Shown one piece after another: positions 43,420 to 52,747 of a stretch of DNA of 64,000 bases (the first letter of the stretch is position 1; each line of letters begins with the position of its first letter). The DNA lies in contig NZ_JAASRN010000001.1 of NCBI RefSeq assembly GCF_011761635.1, positions 496,001-560,000 of the forward strand. Reading direction: 5' to 3'. The DNA is from Thermonema lapsum. Lineage in GTDB: Bacteria; Bacteroidota; Bacteroidia; Cytophagales; Thermonemataceae. Under the pieces are notes generated by a model that was not told the origin of the DNA, ran no database searches, and worked only from the letters and a program-made list of their open reading frames with translations. The position numbers and the translations under genes were made by a program.

Positions 43420-44580
43420 TTAAAGGGTTCCCTTGGTAGAAGGCAAGCCAGTATCTGTAATTTCTATTGCCATACGCAAGGCACGCGCCCAAGCCTTAAA
43501 AAGAGCCTCTATTTGATGGTGGTCATTTTCGCCTTCTACCTTCATATAGAGATTGCAAGCAGCCGTATGGCAAAAAGAAGCAAAGAAATGCTTTACCATC
43601 TCGGTAGGCATGCCCCCTACCCGCTCACGGTGCCAGACGGCATGAAAGTTCAAATAAGGGCGCCCGGAAAAGTCAACAGCTACTTGTGCTATAGACTCGT
43701 CCATGGGCAGGAGGAAGTGCCCATAGCGGCGAATTCCCCATTTTTTACCCAGGGCTTGGGCAAAAGCCTGTCCTAATGCCAAGGCAGTGTCTTCGATGGT
43801 GTGGTGCTCATCTACTTCCAAATCGCCTGCTACTTGGACCTCCAAGCCCAGCGCCCCATGCCGCGCCAGCTGATGCAACATGTGGTCGAGAAAAGGGATG
43901 CCGGTTTGGATGGAAGGTTCGGCAGGAGTGTCTAAGTCCAAAGTAATGGATATTTTCGTTTCATTGGTTTGGCGCCACACCTGAGCCCTACGGCTTTTGT
44001 GAATCAGCAAATAGTCAGCCAACTGATGCCAATCGTTACAAACCAGACACAAACAAGGAAACTGCTTTTTTAATGCCTCTTCTTCTGCTTTCCAACGGCG
44101 GTACTTTTCCTCGTCTGCTGTGTACAAAATAGCCCGGCACCCTAAGTTGGCAGCCAACTGCACATCGCTGAGGCGGTCGCCTACTACAAAAGAGCCTGTT
44201 AAATCATAGTCTTCGCTTTCCATGTAGTGGGTCAGCATGCCCGTGCGCGGTTTGCGCGTGGGGGCATTTTCGTGTTCAAAGGTAGGGTCTATATGAACAC
44301 CAAAGAAGCGAATGCCTTCCTGTTCAAAGGTCTGCATCATCTTTTGATGCGGTGCCCAAAAAGCCTGCTCGGGAAAGGCATCAGTACCCAAGCCATCTTG
44401 GTTGGTAACCATCACCAGCAGGTAGTCGCTGTGGGTTACCACCTTGTGCAGGGCAGTAATGACCTTAGGCACAAATTGTAGTTTTTCAAGGCTATCCACT
44501 TGAAAATCTTCTGGTGGTTCTACTATCAAAGTACCATCGCGGTCAAGGAAAAGAATCTTTTTTTTGTTTTTCACACTCAT
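43420..44580 (-). CDS. hisB: Bifunctional histidinol-phosphatase / imidazoleglycerol-phosphate dehydratase
   Basis: A 386-residue fusion. N-terminal HAD phosphatase: LFLDRDGTLIVEPP, VTNQDGLGTDAFP, TRKPRTGML and VGDRLSDVQLAANLG. C-terminal dehydratase: GIPFLDHMLHQLARHG, DEHHTIEDTALALG, DFSGRPYL and GENDHHQIEALFKAWARAL, the metal-binding histidine repeats. It catalyses steps 6 and 8 of histidine synthesis. The phosphatase part lacks the zinc-binding cysteines found in E. coli HisB. No other his gene is in the window. Confidence 0.94.
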   Translation of the reverse strand: MSVKNKKKILFLDRDGTLIVEPPEDFQVDSLEKLQFVPKVITALHKVVTHSDYLLVMVTNQDGLGTDAFPEQAFWAPHQKMMQTFEQEGIRFFGVHIDPTFEHENAPTRKPRTGMLTHYMESEDYDLTGSFVVGDRLSDVQLAANLGCRAILYTADEEKYRRWKAEEEALKKQFPCLCLVCNDWHQLADYLLIHKSRRAQVWRQTNETKISITLDLDTPAEPSIQTGIPFLDHMLHQLARHGALGLEVQVAGDLEVDEHHTIEDTALALGQAFAQALGKKWGIRRYGHFLLPMDESIAQVAVDFSGRPYLNFHAVWHRERVGGMPTEMVKHFFASFCHTAACNLYMKVEGENDHHQIEALFKAWARALRMAIEITDTGLPSTKGTL

Positions 44581-44836
44581 AGCTGTTGTTTTTTAAATCA
44601 CTTTGCCAGCGCTAAATATAGATAAGTTTCCGTTTCTTTTCGAAAGAAAGCAGGCAATGGGTTATGCTCACATGTCTTCTATCATCTTTTTACATGCCTT
44701 CCCAATAGACTGGCATTACTTTATCCCCTATTTTCCCATTTGCATTTTTGCAATATTTTTGCACCTATTTGTACACTTCACAACTTTTTTGGCATAAAAT
44801 CCATGATTTAGTGAGCACATACGAAAAATCGACACC

Positions 44837-46045
44837 ATGAAAACGCCTAACGACAGCCCCCGCCTACCCCGCCTCCGCTTCCCCGAATTTCAAAATGCAG
44901 GAGAGTGGGAGGTGAAGAGGTTGGGGGAGGTTTTGGTAGAAAGTCGTATCCGTTCAGAGGAAAATGACCCTCGAAAGAGGATAACTGTTCGCCTTAATCA
45001 AAAGGGAGTGCAGAAACGTGAATATAGAGGAACTGAAGCAGAAGATGCAACTATTTTCTTCAAAAGAAGAAAAGGTCAGTTCATTTATGGAAAGCAAAAT
45101 TTACACAAAGGTGCATTTGGAATAATCCCAGATGAGTTAGATGGTTTTGAAAGTTCTCAGGATATTCCAGCCTTCGATTTTAATAGTGGTTATGACCCTT
45201 ATTACTTCGTTTATTATTTAGGGCAAGAAAAAATTTACACTAATCTTGAAAAGTTATCAACTGGAACAGGGTCGAAAAGAATTCACCCAAAAGAATTTCT
45301 TCAAGTTGAATTTCTCTTCCCCTCCCTCCCCGAACAACAAAAAATCGCTGCTTGCCTCTCGTCTTTAGATGAAGTGATAGCAGGCGAGCGGGAAAAGTTA
45401 GCCCTGCTGCAACAACACAAAAAAGGACTGCTGCAACAGCTCTTCCCACAAGAGGGCGAAACCGTGCCCCGCCTCCGATTCCCCGAATTTCAAAATGCAG
45501 AGGAGTGGGAGGTGAAGAGGTTGGGGGACATACTTGCGGTTGAAAGTTCCGATTTAGCATTAAATAAACTGGAACTAAAAACAACCGGATATGCAGTTTA
45601 TGGTGCTGATGGCATAGTAGGATATATTGACGATTTTCAACAAAAAGAGCCATACATTTCAATTGTGAAGGACGGTTCAGGGGTTGGCAGACTAAATCTA
45701 TGCAAAGCACAAACCTCTATTTTGGGGACATTGTCTGCTCTGAAAACTAAAGATGAGAAAAAATACAACTTAGTGTGGGCTTATTATCTTTTAAACACTG
45801 TTAATTTTTCTAGCTATGTAAAAGGTGCTGGAATACCCCACATATATTACTCTGATTACAAGCATCATCAAATTGCTGTTGCTAACCCAGCCGAACAACA
45901 AAAAATCGCCGCTTGCCTCTCGTCCTTAGATGACCTCATCGCTGCCCAAACGGAAAAAATTGAATTGTTGGAGCAGCACAAAAAGGGGCTGGTGCAGGGG
46001 GTGTTTCCAATGGGGAATGGAGAATTGAGAATGGAGAATGGATAA
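44837..46045 (+). CDS. hsdS: Type I restriction-modification specificity subunit (HsdS)
   Basis: A 402-residue protein with two target-recognition domains (about residues 15-165 and 215-365). Each starts with the same block (LRFPEFQNA-EWEVKRLG) and is followed by the same helical spacer (EQQKIAACLSSLDxxIA...LLxQHKKGL), the two-fold internal symmetry of HsdS. Each domain would read one half of a bipartite recognition site. No hsdM or hsdR is next to it. The last 11 residues (MGNGELRMENG) are encoded by a GGAGAATGG-type repeat in which the stop codon lies. Confidence 0.9.
   Translation: MKTPNDSPRLPRLRFPEFQNAGEWEVKRLGEVLVESRIRSEENDPRKRITVRLNQKGVQKREYRGTEAEDATIFFKRRKGQFIYGKQNLHKGAFGIIPDELDGFESSQDIPAFDFNSGYDPYYFVYYLGQEKIYTNLEKLSTGTGSKRIHPKEFLQVEFLFPSLPEQQKIAACLSSLDEVIAGEREKLALLQQHKKGLLQQLFPQEGETVPRLRFPEFQNAEEWEVKRLGDILAVESSDLALNKLELKTTGYAVYGADGIVGYIDDFQQKEPYISIVKDGSGVGRLNLCKAQTSILGTLSALKTKDEKKYNLVWAYYLLNTVNFSSYVKGAGIPHIYYSDYKHHQIAVANPAEQQKIAACLSSLDDLIAAQTEKIELLEQHKKGLVQGVFPMGNGELRMENG
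44867..45528 (+). repeat. Direct repeats within hsdS, 600 bases apart
   Basis: About 62 bases at 44867 (starting CCCCGCCTCCG) recur at 45467 with only a few differences; both encode the start of a target-recognition domain. A second pair, AACAACAAAAAATCG, lies at the end of each domain (about 45332 and 45894). They are natural sites for domain exchange by recombination. Confidence 0.85.
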
Positions 46046-46100
46046 TTGAGAATGGATAATTGAGAATGGAGAATGGGGAATGGAGAATGGGGAATGGGGA
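46010..46100. repeat. GGAGAATGG / GATAATTGA short tandem repeat
   Basis: Roughly 90 bases of imperfect units (GGAGAATGG, GGATAATTGA, GAGAATGG, GGGGAATGG) straddling the hsdS stop codon. Unit-number change would alter or extend the HsdS C-terminus. Confidence 0.85.
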
Positions 46101-46288
46101 GTTATATAGCATGCTCAATGTTTTTTCAAGCTGTAAAAGTTATTTGGTTTGCGCATGTAAAAGTAAAGCATTAACTTTGTGCTTTAATATTTTCAAAAAT
46201 AGAATCATTCCAAGCCGTTGCGTTCCTTATTGGTCACTTGCTGTTGTCATAGGGAAAGACAGCGGCAAGGAAGATAAGGAAACAAAGT

Positions 46289-47965
46289 ATGCAACAAATT
46301 CACAACTTTCAACAGCTTGGGTTATCCGAAGCGATTTGCTCAGCTGTGTGCGACATGGGGTATGAAACCCCCTCAGACATTCAATTGCAAGCCATCCCCT
46401 TTCTGCTATCGGGCAGAGACCTCATAGGACAGGCTCAAACAGGCACTGGCAAAACCGCCGCTTTTGCCATTCCCCTACTCGAACGCATTGACCCTGAACT
46501 GCTAGCGCCGCAAGCCATTGTGCTTTGCCCCACCCGAGAACTTGCCGTACAGGTAGAAAAAGAAATCTACAAGCTAAGCAAATACCAAAAAGGCATTCAC
46601 AGCGTGGCTATCTATGGCGGCGAGTCCATCGACAAACAAATCAGAGCGCTTAAAAAAGGGGTGCAAATCATTGTAGGCACGCCGGGGCGAGTCATTGACC
46701 ACCTGCATCGCGGCACGCTCCAACTCGACCACGTGCATATGGTTGTGCTCGACGAAGCCGATGAGATGCTCAATATGGGTTTTCGTGATGATATAGAACA
46801 CATCTTGCAGCGTGTGCCCGAAGAAAAGCAAACGGTTTTTTTCTCGGCAACCATGCCCCGCCCCATCATGGAACTCACCAAACGCTATCAAAAAAATCCG
46901 CAGATAGTAAAAATTGCCTCCAAAGAACTGACCGTAGAGCGTATTGAGCAATATTATTGCGAAGTAAAAGAAGCACTCAAGGCTCCACTCATCGCCCGTT
47001 TTATTCAAGCCCACGGCTACGAGCTAAGTGTGATTTTCTGCAACATGAAACGCACAGCCGATGAAGTAGCCGACTCGCTCGGTCGTCTGGGCATACGCGC
47101 CGAAGTCATCCATGGCGACCTGTCGCAAGCCCAAAGAAACAAAGTCATGCAACAATTCCGCAATGGCAACTGCCAAGTATTGGTTGCCACCGACGTAGCC
47201 GCACGCGGCATTGATGTGGAAAATGTGGAAGCCGTTTTCAACTACGACCTGCCTTTGGATGAAGAGTACTATGTGCACCGTATAGGACGCACCGGTAGGG
47301 CTGGACGCCACGGCGTAGCCATCAACCTCGTATCTTCGCGCAAAGACCAACAAAGAGTGCGTGAGATTGAGCGATACACTAAAGGCAAAATCAACAAAAT
47401 AGAGCCACCCAGCAACCAAGACGTTCTTGCCTTTCATTTAAAGAAATTACAGTCCGAGATAGAAAACCTTCGGGTAGAAAGACCACAGGAAGCATTACAA
47501 ACCGCCCTGCATAAGCTTTATGAGACAGGCATCCGTCCCGAAGACCTCGCAATGGTGTTTCTGCAAAAACAGTTGGGACACCTACTCAAGGCAGAGGAAG
47601 CGCTGCACTTCAAGCCGGAAAAAACATCGTTTTTGTCCAATGACTACGACCAAGACTTCAGCCACCCAAAGCGTAAAAGCCAGCACAACCGTGCGCCCAT
47701 GACCCGCCTGTTTTTAAGCGTAGGCAAAAAAGACCGCATCCGCCCCAATGATATTGTAGGCGCCATTGCCGGAGAAACCGGCATTCCGGGCAAAAGCATC
47801 GGAGAAATAGAATTGCTCGACAACTTCTCTTTCGTGGAAGTGCCCCAAGAGGTTGCCCAGCTGGTTGTACGGCAGATGCAAAACCGTCAAATTAAAGGCA
47901 AGAGGGTAAACATTGAAGTGTCGGAAGGCAGCAAGAAAAAACGACGCCCCCGCATCAAACAATAA
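46289..47965 (+). CDS. deaD: DEAD-box RNA helicase (DeaD/CsdA type)
   Basis: A 558-residue helicase. Motifs in order: Q motif FQQLGLSEAICSAVCDMGYETPSDIQLQAIP; motif I AQTGTGKT; PTRELA; TPGR; motif II LDEADEML; SATMP; and C-terminal VIFCNM, DVAARGIDV and HRIGRTGRAGRHG. The end (residues about 470-545, MTRLFLSVGKKDRIRPNDIVGAI) is a DbpA/CsdA-type RNA-binding domain. It would assist ribosome assembly or mRNA turnover, particularly in the cold. Single gene with a terminator just beyond. Confidence 0.95.
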   Translation: MQQIHNFQQLGLSEAICSAVCDMGYETPSDIQLQAIPFLLSGRDLIGQAQTGTGKTAAFAIPLLERIDPELLAPQAIVLCPTRELAVQVEKEIYKLSKYQKGIHSVAIYGGESIDKQIRALKKGVQIIVGTPGRVIDHLHRGTLQLDHVHMVVLDEADEMLNMGFRDDIEHILQRVPEEKQTVFFSATMPRPIMELTKRYQKNPQIVKIASKELTVERIEQYYCEVKEALKAPLIARFIQAHGYELSVIFCNMKRTADEVADSLGRLGIRAEVIHGDLSQAQRNKVMQQFRNGNCQVLVATDVAARGIDVENVEAVFNYDLPLDEEYYVHRIGRTGRAGRHGVAINLVSSRKDQQRVREIERYTKGKINKIEPPSNQDVLAFHLKKLQSEIENLRVERPQEALQTALHKLYETGIRPEDLAMVFLQKQLGHLLKAEEALHFKPEKTSFLSNDYDQDFSHPKRKSQHNRAPMTRLFLSVGKKDRIRPNDIVGAIAGETGIPGKSIGEIELLDNFSFVEVPQEVAQLVVRQMQNRQIKGKRVNIEVSEGSKKKRRPRIKQ

Positions 47966-47996
47966 ACTTTTTAAAGCCAAATATCATTAAATAAGT

Positions 47997-48018
47997 AAAA
48001 GCCCTCCGGGGCTTTTAT
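47997..48018 (+). terminator. Terminator after deaD
   Basis: Eight-base stem (AAAAGCCC / GGGCTTTT) with a four-base loop; the T-run is short but adequate. Confidence 0.65.
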
Positions 48019-48162
48019 TGCTCCAGCAGTATAAACTACATAATTGCCTACAAAAGATGCAAGCGATATACAAAACGCTGCCCATCCGTCGTTATAGAAA
48101 CAAATCTTGGCTTAAAGAACTTAACTGCTGAGTAGTGATTCTTAAACAAACTAAAAAAGAGC

Positions 48163-50589
48163 ATGTACACACGAGTATTATTGGCGATGGGTTTGCTGCT
48201 GAGTACAGCAAACCTGTGGGCACAAGGCAAGGTAAGTGGTAAAGTGGTAGACAGCGAAGGCAAACCCCTTCCTTTTGCTACCATTGTTGGCAGCATCCCG
48301 CAAAAAGCACAAGCCTTTACGGGGGTAAGCAGCGATGAAGAAGGCAACTTCACCCTTTCATTTCCCCGCAATGGGAGATATGAAATCAGCATTGAATTTA
48401 TTGGCTATCAAACCTACAAGAAAACCATAGAAATTGCAGGCAAGGATATTTCATTGGGCACCATCACCCTGCGACAAGATGCAAAAACACTGAAAGAAGT
48501 GCAAGTAGTTGCCGAAAAGGAAACGATGCAGACAGGCATAGGCACACTCACCTATGAGGTAAGCAAAGACTTGGTCAATGCTGGCGGGTCAGCCACCGAC
48601 GTCCTGCGCAATATCCCTTCGGTGCAGGTAGATGAAAACGGCGCTCTTAGCTTACGGGGCAGCCAGAATGTAACCATATTGATTAACGGGAAACAATCTG
48701 CGCTCACAGGCACCGGAAGGCAAGCGCTGCTCGAGCGCATTCCGGCTTCTTCTATAGAGCGCATCGAAGTCATCACCAATCCTTCGGCACGCTACGATGC
48801 CGACGGCGGTGCCGGCATCATCAACATCATATTGAAGCGTCCCCAAAACAGAGGACTCAATGGAACAGCACAGCTCAGCATCGGTAATTATGACCGCTAC
48901 AATACAGGGATAGACCTCAACTACCAAACCCCTAAGTGGAACATTTACGGCAGCTTGAATGGGCGCCAAGACACCCGCATTGGCAAAATCACTGTACGCA
49001 GAGAAAACTTCCTACCGAACGCCACTCCTTTCTTAAACCAAAACACAAACTCGTACCGCATGCAACGCTCGGGGACTGCCACCGCTGGCATCGAGTATTT
49101 CATCAACGACAAACACTCACTGCGCTTGGAAGGGGTTTACGGGCTGGAAGATTCGTATCAGAACCGAAACTTATACAATGCAAGCCTCGATGCCAACCGG
49201 CAAATGACTGACTACTTTTACCGCTACTCGTGGGAAAATGAAAACGAAAACAACTATGGTATTTCACTCAACTATGACTGGCGCCTCAAAGGAAGCGAAC
49301 ACAACCTGACGGCTTACGCTTCATACAATCAAAACATGGAAACCCAAGGCAGCAATTTTGAAGAAAACCGCTTCTTGGCTGATGGCACTCCCAAGGGTGA
49401 AGATTTCTTGCAGCGCTCGAGCAACGATAACCAAAACAGCATGTGGGTATTTCAGGTAGACTATAAACGCCCCTTGCAGAAAAACATGAAACTCGAAAGC
49501 GGTGCCAAAAGTATTATACGTCTCATCAATCGCGACTTCTTGCTACAAGACCAAATCAACAACGAATGGACTACCAACCTCAACTTTTCTAATGAGTTTC
49601 GCTATCAAGAGCAAGTGCATGCCGCCTATGCGTTATGGGCTGCCAAGCTGGGCAAGTGGGAGATGGAAACGGGTTTGCGCGCAGAACAAACTTATACCGA
49701 ATCGAAATTGCTCAATACAGGGGAAACCTTCCGCTTAGATTATTTCAACCTCTTTCCAAGCGCCGCTTTGGTTTACAATATAGATGGCGCAAAGAAAGTG
49801 AAAGCCACCTACAGCCGGCGCATCAACCGCCCCTCTTTCGGAAGCCTGAACCCCTTCCGCAGCTTCAGCAATCCCTTGATTCAAAGAAGTGGCAACCCCT
49901 TCCTGCGTCCTGAATTGACACACTCGGTAGAAATAGGCTATCAGCAAGACTGGAATAAATTCAACATCACAGTTAACACTTTCTATAGGTACACGCAAAA
50001 TGTTATTCAAGACATACTGGGGCAGCAAAGGGGGGACACTGTCGTTTACTTCCCTCAAAACGTAGCTTCCTCAAAAAACTACGGCGGAGAACTTATTTTC
50101 AACTTCCAGCCTTCGCGCCAACTCAATTGGAACATTAGTGGTTCCTATTATCGGCTCATCATCGACGGCAGAAACCTCGACGAGTCAGTGCTCAACGATA
50201 ACTATGCCTGGGATGTGCGCACGATGCTGACGCTTTCACTGCCCGGCGACTGGCGCCTACAAGGCAATTTGTTTTACCGCTCGCCTTTAGTCACAGCACA
50301 GGGCACGCGCTTTGCTTTCTTTATGAATGGTATAGGCGTAAGCAAAAAAGTACTCCGGCAAAAAGGCACGCTCAGCCTCAATGTGCGTGACATAGCCCAA
50401 AGCATGCGTTTTGGTAGTGAGCGCCGTACCGATGCCCTCTACAACTACTTTGAGTTCAGGGGCAATACGCGTACCATTATGTTTAGTTTCCAATATAACT
50501 TCGGCAAGCAAATGAAAACCCGGCAGAACCGGCGACGGAATAACAATTTTGACGGCGGCGGCGATTTTGATGGCGGCGAAGGTATGTAG
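48163..50589 (+). CDS. TonB-dependent-receptor-like outer membrane protein
   Basis: An 808-residue outer-membrane protein. Signal peptide (MYTRVLLAMGLLLSTANLWA), a carboxypeptidase-regulatory-like domain (KVSGKVVDSEGKPLPFATIVGS, to about residue 105), a plug (DVLRNIPSVQVDENGALSLRGSQNVTILINGK) and a long beta-barrel with many aromatic, alternating segments (outer membrane protein beta-barrel family). The tail is rich in Gly/Asp. It resembles the TonB-dependent receptors of Bacteroidota that lack a SusD partner; none is nearby, and the ligand is unknown. Confidence 0.9.
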   Translation: MYTRVLLAMGLLLSTANLWAQGKVSGKVVDSEGKPLPFATIVGSIPQKAQAFTGVSSDEEGNFTLSFPRNGRYEISIEFIGYQTYKKTIEIAGKDISLGTITLRQDAKTLKEVQVVAEKETMQTGIGTLTYEVSKDLVNAGGSATDVLRNIPSVQVDENGALSLRGSQNVTILINGKQSALTGTGRQALLERIPASSIERIEVITNPSARYDADGGAGIINIILKRPQNRGLNGTAQLSIGNYDRYNTGIDLNYQTPKWNIYGSLNGRQDTRIGKITVRRENFLPNATPFLNQNTNSYRMQRSGTATAGIEYFINDKHSLRLEGVYGLEDSYQNRNLYNASLDANRQMTDYFYRYSWENENENNYGISLNYDWRLKGSEHNLTAYASYNQNMETQGSNFEENRFLADGTPKGEDFLQRSSNDNQNSMWVFQVDYKRPLQKNMKLESGAKSIIRLINRDFLLQDQINNEWTTNLNFSNEFRYQEQVHAAYALWAAKLGKWEMETGLRAEQTYTESKLLNTGETFRLDYFNLFPSAALVYNIDGAKKVKATYSRRINRPSFGSLNPFRSFSNPLIQRSGNPFLRPELTHSVEIGYQQDWNKFNITVNTFYRYTQNVIQDILGQQRGDTVVYFPQNVASSKNYGGELIFNFQPSRQLNWNISGSYYRLIIDGRNLDESVLNDNYAWDVRTMLTLSLPGDWRLQGNLFYRSPLVTAQGTRFAFFMNGIGVSKKVLRQKGTLSLNVRDIAQSMRFGSERRTDALYNYFEFRGNTRTIMFSFQYNFGKQMKTRQNRRRNNNFDGGGDFDGGEGM

Positions 50590-50592
50590 AAA

Positions 50593-50628
50593 ACAAAAAA
50601 GCTCCCTGCCGGTGGGAGCTTTTTTGTT
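50593..50628. terminator. Bidirectional terminator after the receptor gene
   Basis: Stem ACAAAAAAGCTCCC / GGGAGCTTTTTTGT with a short GC-rich loop; A/T-tracts on both sides. Confidence 0.88.
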
Positions 50629-50700
50629 TTATGAGGAGAAAGGCTACAAGTCAATCTTCCTTTTCTGTGAATTAAAACAACAAACAGCTGCTGCTTTCAA

Positions 50701-50937
50701 TCACATGAGGAAATCTTCTTTAGAAAGGGCGCATTGATACAACTTTTCCACTACAGATTCAATGTGCTGCCAGTCCTCCTCGTCGCAGAGTTGGTCTTCT
50801 GAAGGCATGAAGAGCGCCTTCAAACCAATGCCGTATTTCTTCATAAAATACGGTGCCAAATGTGTAGCTATGCGCTGCCATGCCAAAGGCGACAATTTCT
50901 TTTCACAAGTCTCTTTGATTTTCACAATGCGCAACAT
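50701..50937 (-). CDS. Small protein, paralogue B of a tandem pair
   Basis: A 78-residue protein (MLRIVKIKETCEKKLSPLAW then QRIATH...). It shares the pattern C-E-x3-S-P-[ML]-A-W-Q-R-I-x2-H with the upstream 76-residue protein and a similar end (LYQCALSKEDF). ATG 50937 is fixed by a strong GGAGG eight bases upstream, rare in this window; a longer in-frame ORF from 51030 has no such site. Soluble and mildly acidic. No family recognised. Confidence 0.65.
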   Translation of the reverse strand: MLRIVKIKETCEKKLSPLAWQRIATHLAPYFMKKYGIGLKALFMPSEDQLCDEEDWQHIESVVEKLYQCALSKEDFLM

Positions 50938-50977
50938 AACCTTTTCCTCCTTTAGTTCAATGTATATCTTGCCTTGA

Positions 50978-51208
50978 TTAAGAAAAATCATTGAGTGGTA
51001 CTTCCACTTTATATAACTCTCGAATAGCATCGCATACTACTGCCAAGTCATTGCCTTCCAGAGTCATGTCCGGCTCTGGTGTTTGTAGTTCCTTCAGGCT
51101 ATATTTGTCTTTAAGCTGCTCATAGGCATGCAAGCTTATCCGCTGCCATGCCATCGGGGAGAACTGTTGCTCGCACCAGCTTTTTAATAAAGGAAGATTG
51201 ACTTTCAT
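50978..51208 (-). CDS. Small protein, paralogue A of a tandem pair
   Basis: A 76-residue protein (MKVNLPLLKSWCEQQFSPMA then WQRISLHAYEQLK...LYKVEVPLNDF). It has the same SPxAWQRIxxH core and LYxxxxxxxDF ending as the next gene and lies 40 bases upstream in the same direction, so the two arose by duplication and are probably co-transcribed. No transmembrane segment or metal site. Unknown function. Confidence 0.65.
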   Translation of the reverse strand: MKVNLPLLKSWCEQQFSPMAWQRISLHAYEQLKDKYSLKELQTPEPDMTLEGNDLAVVCDAIRELYKVEVPLNDFS

Positions 51209-51406
51209 AGTATACCCTGAAATTCGTTATAGTTCCAATATAAGTAAAAACGAATGACTCACAAAGTTGTTTCTCGACAAAAGAGCGTTCTTCAAAGACC
51301 AAGCAAACACAAGCCTCGACGAATAGCTTGTCGTATGCCGTTCGCTTTTTTAGGCGCGATTCATTAGTTTTGGCACCCAAATCACGCAACAAAAATCAAA
51401 GCAAGC

Positions 51407-52699
51407 ATGAAAAAATCGTTTATAGAAGAGCTCAAGTGGCGCGGCATGCTTCACGACGTAATGCCGGGCACCGAAGAGCAACTCAATAAGGAGTTAACCA
51501 CTGCCTACATAGGCTTTGACCCTACCGCTCCTTCTTTGCATATAGGTAACTTGGCTACCATCATGCTTCTGAAGCACTTTCAGCTGGCGGGGCATAAACC
51601 CATTGCTTTGGTAGGTGGTGCCACTGCCATGATAGGCGACCCCAGCGGTAAAAGCGCCGAGCGCACTTTCCTTTCAGAAGAAACCATACGTTACAACGAG
51701 CAGTGCATACAACAACAGCTGGCTAAGTTCTTGGATTTCGATGCGGGCAAAAGCTCGGCAGAGTTGCTGAATAACTACGATTGGTTCAAAGAAATTGGCT
51801 TCCTGCAGTTTTTACGCGAGGTGGGCAAACACATCACGGTAAACTACATGATGGCAAAAGACTCGGTGAAGAACCGCATGGAATCAGGCATCTCTTACAC
51901 CGAATTCACCTATCAGCTCATGCAAGGCTATGATTTCCTTTACTTATACCAACACAAAAACTGCAAGCTACAGATGGGTGGCTCCGACCAATGGGGCAAC
52001 ATTACTACCGGCACAGAACTCATTCGCCGCATCGCCGGGGGTGAAGCTTTTGCCCTCACTACCCCACTCATTACCAAAGCCGACGGCACCAAGTTCGGCA
52101 AGTCGGAAGGAGGCGAAAACATATGGCTCGACCCCAACATGACTTCGCCTTACAAATTTTATCAATTCTGGATTAACGTAAGCGACGAAGACGCCGAGCG
52201 GCTCATCAAAGTGTTTAGCCTGAAAGGACGCGAAGAAATAGAAAGCCTCATAGAGCAACACAGGCAAGCACCACATCTTCGAGTCTTGCAAAATACTTTG
52301 GCAGAAGAGCTTACAGAACGGATACACTCGCGCGCAGACTTGGAAAAGGTACAGGCAGCCACCGAAATTTTCTTTAAAAAAGATGCCGTGGAAGCCCTTA
52401 ATAGAATAGACGAGCAAACCCTGCTCGAGATACTCGAAGGGGTGCCCCAAGTAAGCATCAGCCGGGGCGAGTACGACGCCTGCGAAACAATGACAGACCT
52501 GCTGTCCATCCTCACGCAAGGCGTCATCTTCAAGTCTAAGTCAGAAGCTCGCAAAGCCATTCAAGCCAACAGCGTTAGCGTGAATAAAGAAAAAGTGACT
52601 GACCCGCAGGCTAAACCACAATTCGAGCTGTTGCAAGGGCAGTATCTGTTGGTTCAACAGGGCAAAAAGAAGTACTTCCTTATTCGCGTCAATGACTAA
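51407..52699 (+). CDS. tyrS: Tyrosyl-tRNA synthetase
   Basis: A 430-residue class I synthetase of the TyrRS bacterial type. [21 protein letters not shown] holds the HIGH-type motif; [15 protein letters not shown] contacts tyrosine; [15 protein letters not shown] is the KMSKS equivalent. The C-terminal S4 RNA-binding domain ([19 protein letters not shown]) spans about residues 365-430. TAGTTTTG at 51366-51373 fits the -7 consensus. The gpsA gene follows 48 bases downstream. Confidence 0.96.
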   Translation: MKKSFIEELKWRGMLHDVMPGTEEQLNKELTTAYIGFDPTAPSLHIGNLATIMLLKHFQLAGHKPIALVGGATAMIGDPSGKSAERTFLSEETIRYNEQCIQQQLAKFLDFDAGKSSAELLNNYDWFKEIGFLQFLREVGKHITVNYMMAKDSVKNRMESGISYTEFTYQLMQGYDFLYLYQHKNCKLQMGGSDQWGNITTGTELIRRIAGGEAFALTTPLITKADGTKFGKSEGGENIWLDPNMTSPYKFYQFWINVSDEDAERLIKVFSLKGREEIESLIEQHRQAPHLRVLQNTLAEELTERIHSRADLEKVQAATEIFFKKDAVEALNRIDEQTLLEILEGVPQVSISRGEYDACETMTDLLSILTQGVIFKSKSEARKAIQANSVSVNKEKVTDPQAKPQFELLQGQYLLVQQGKKKYFLIRVND

Positions 52700-52747
52700 C
52701 CTCCTTCCCCAGCTTTTGTGCTCTTGGGGCTATCCACCCGAAAGCCT

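Noticed and set aside
42565-43776. 403-codon plus-strand open frame
   Set aside because: Lies antisense to the transketolase and hisB genes, whose motifs are clear; composition (many H, C, G) is typical of a shadow frame.
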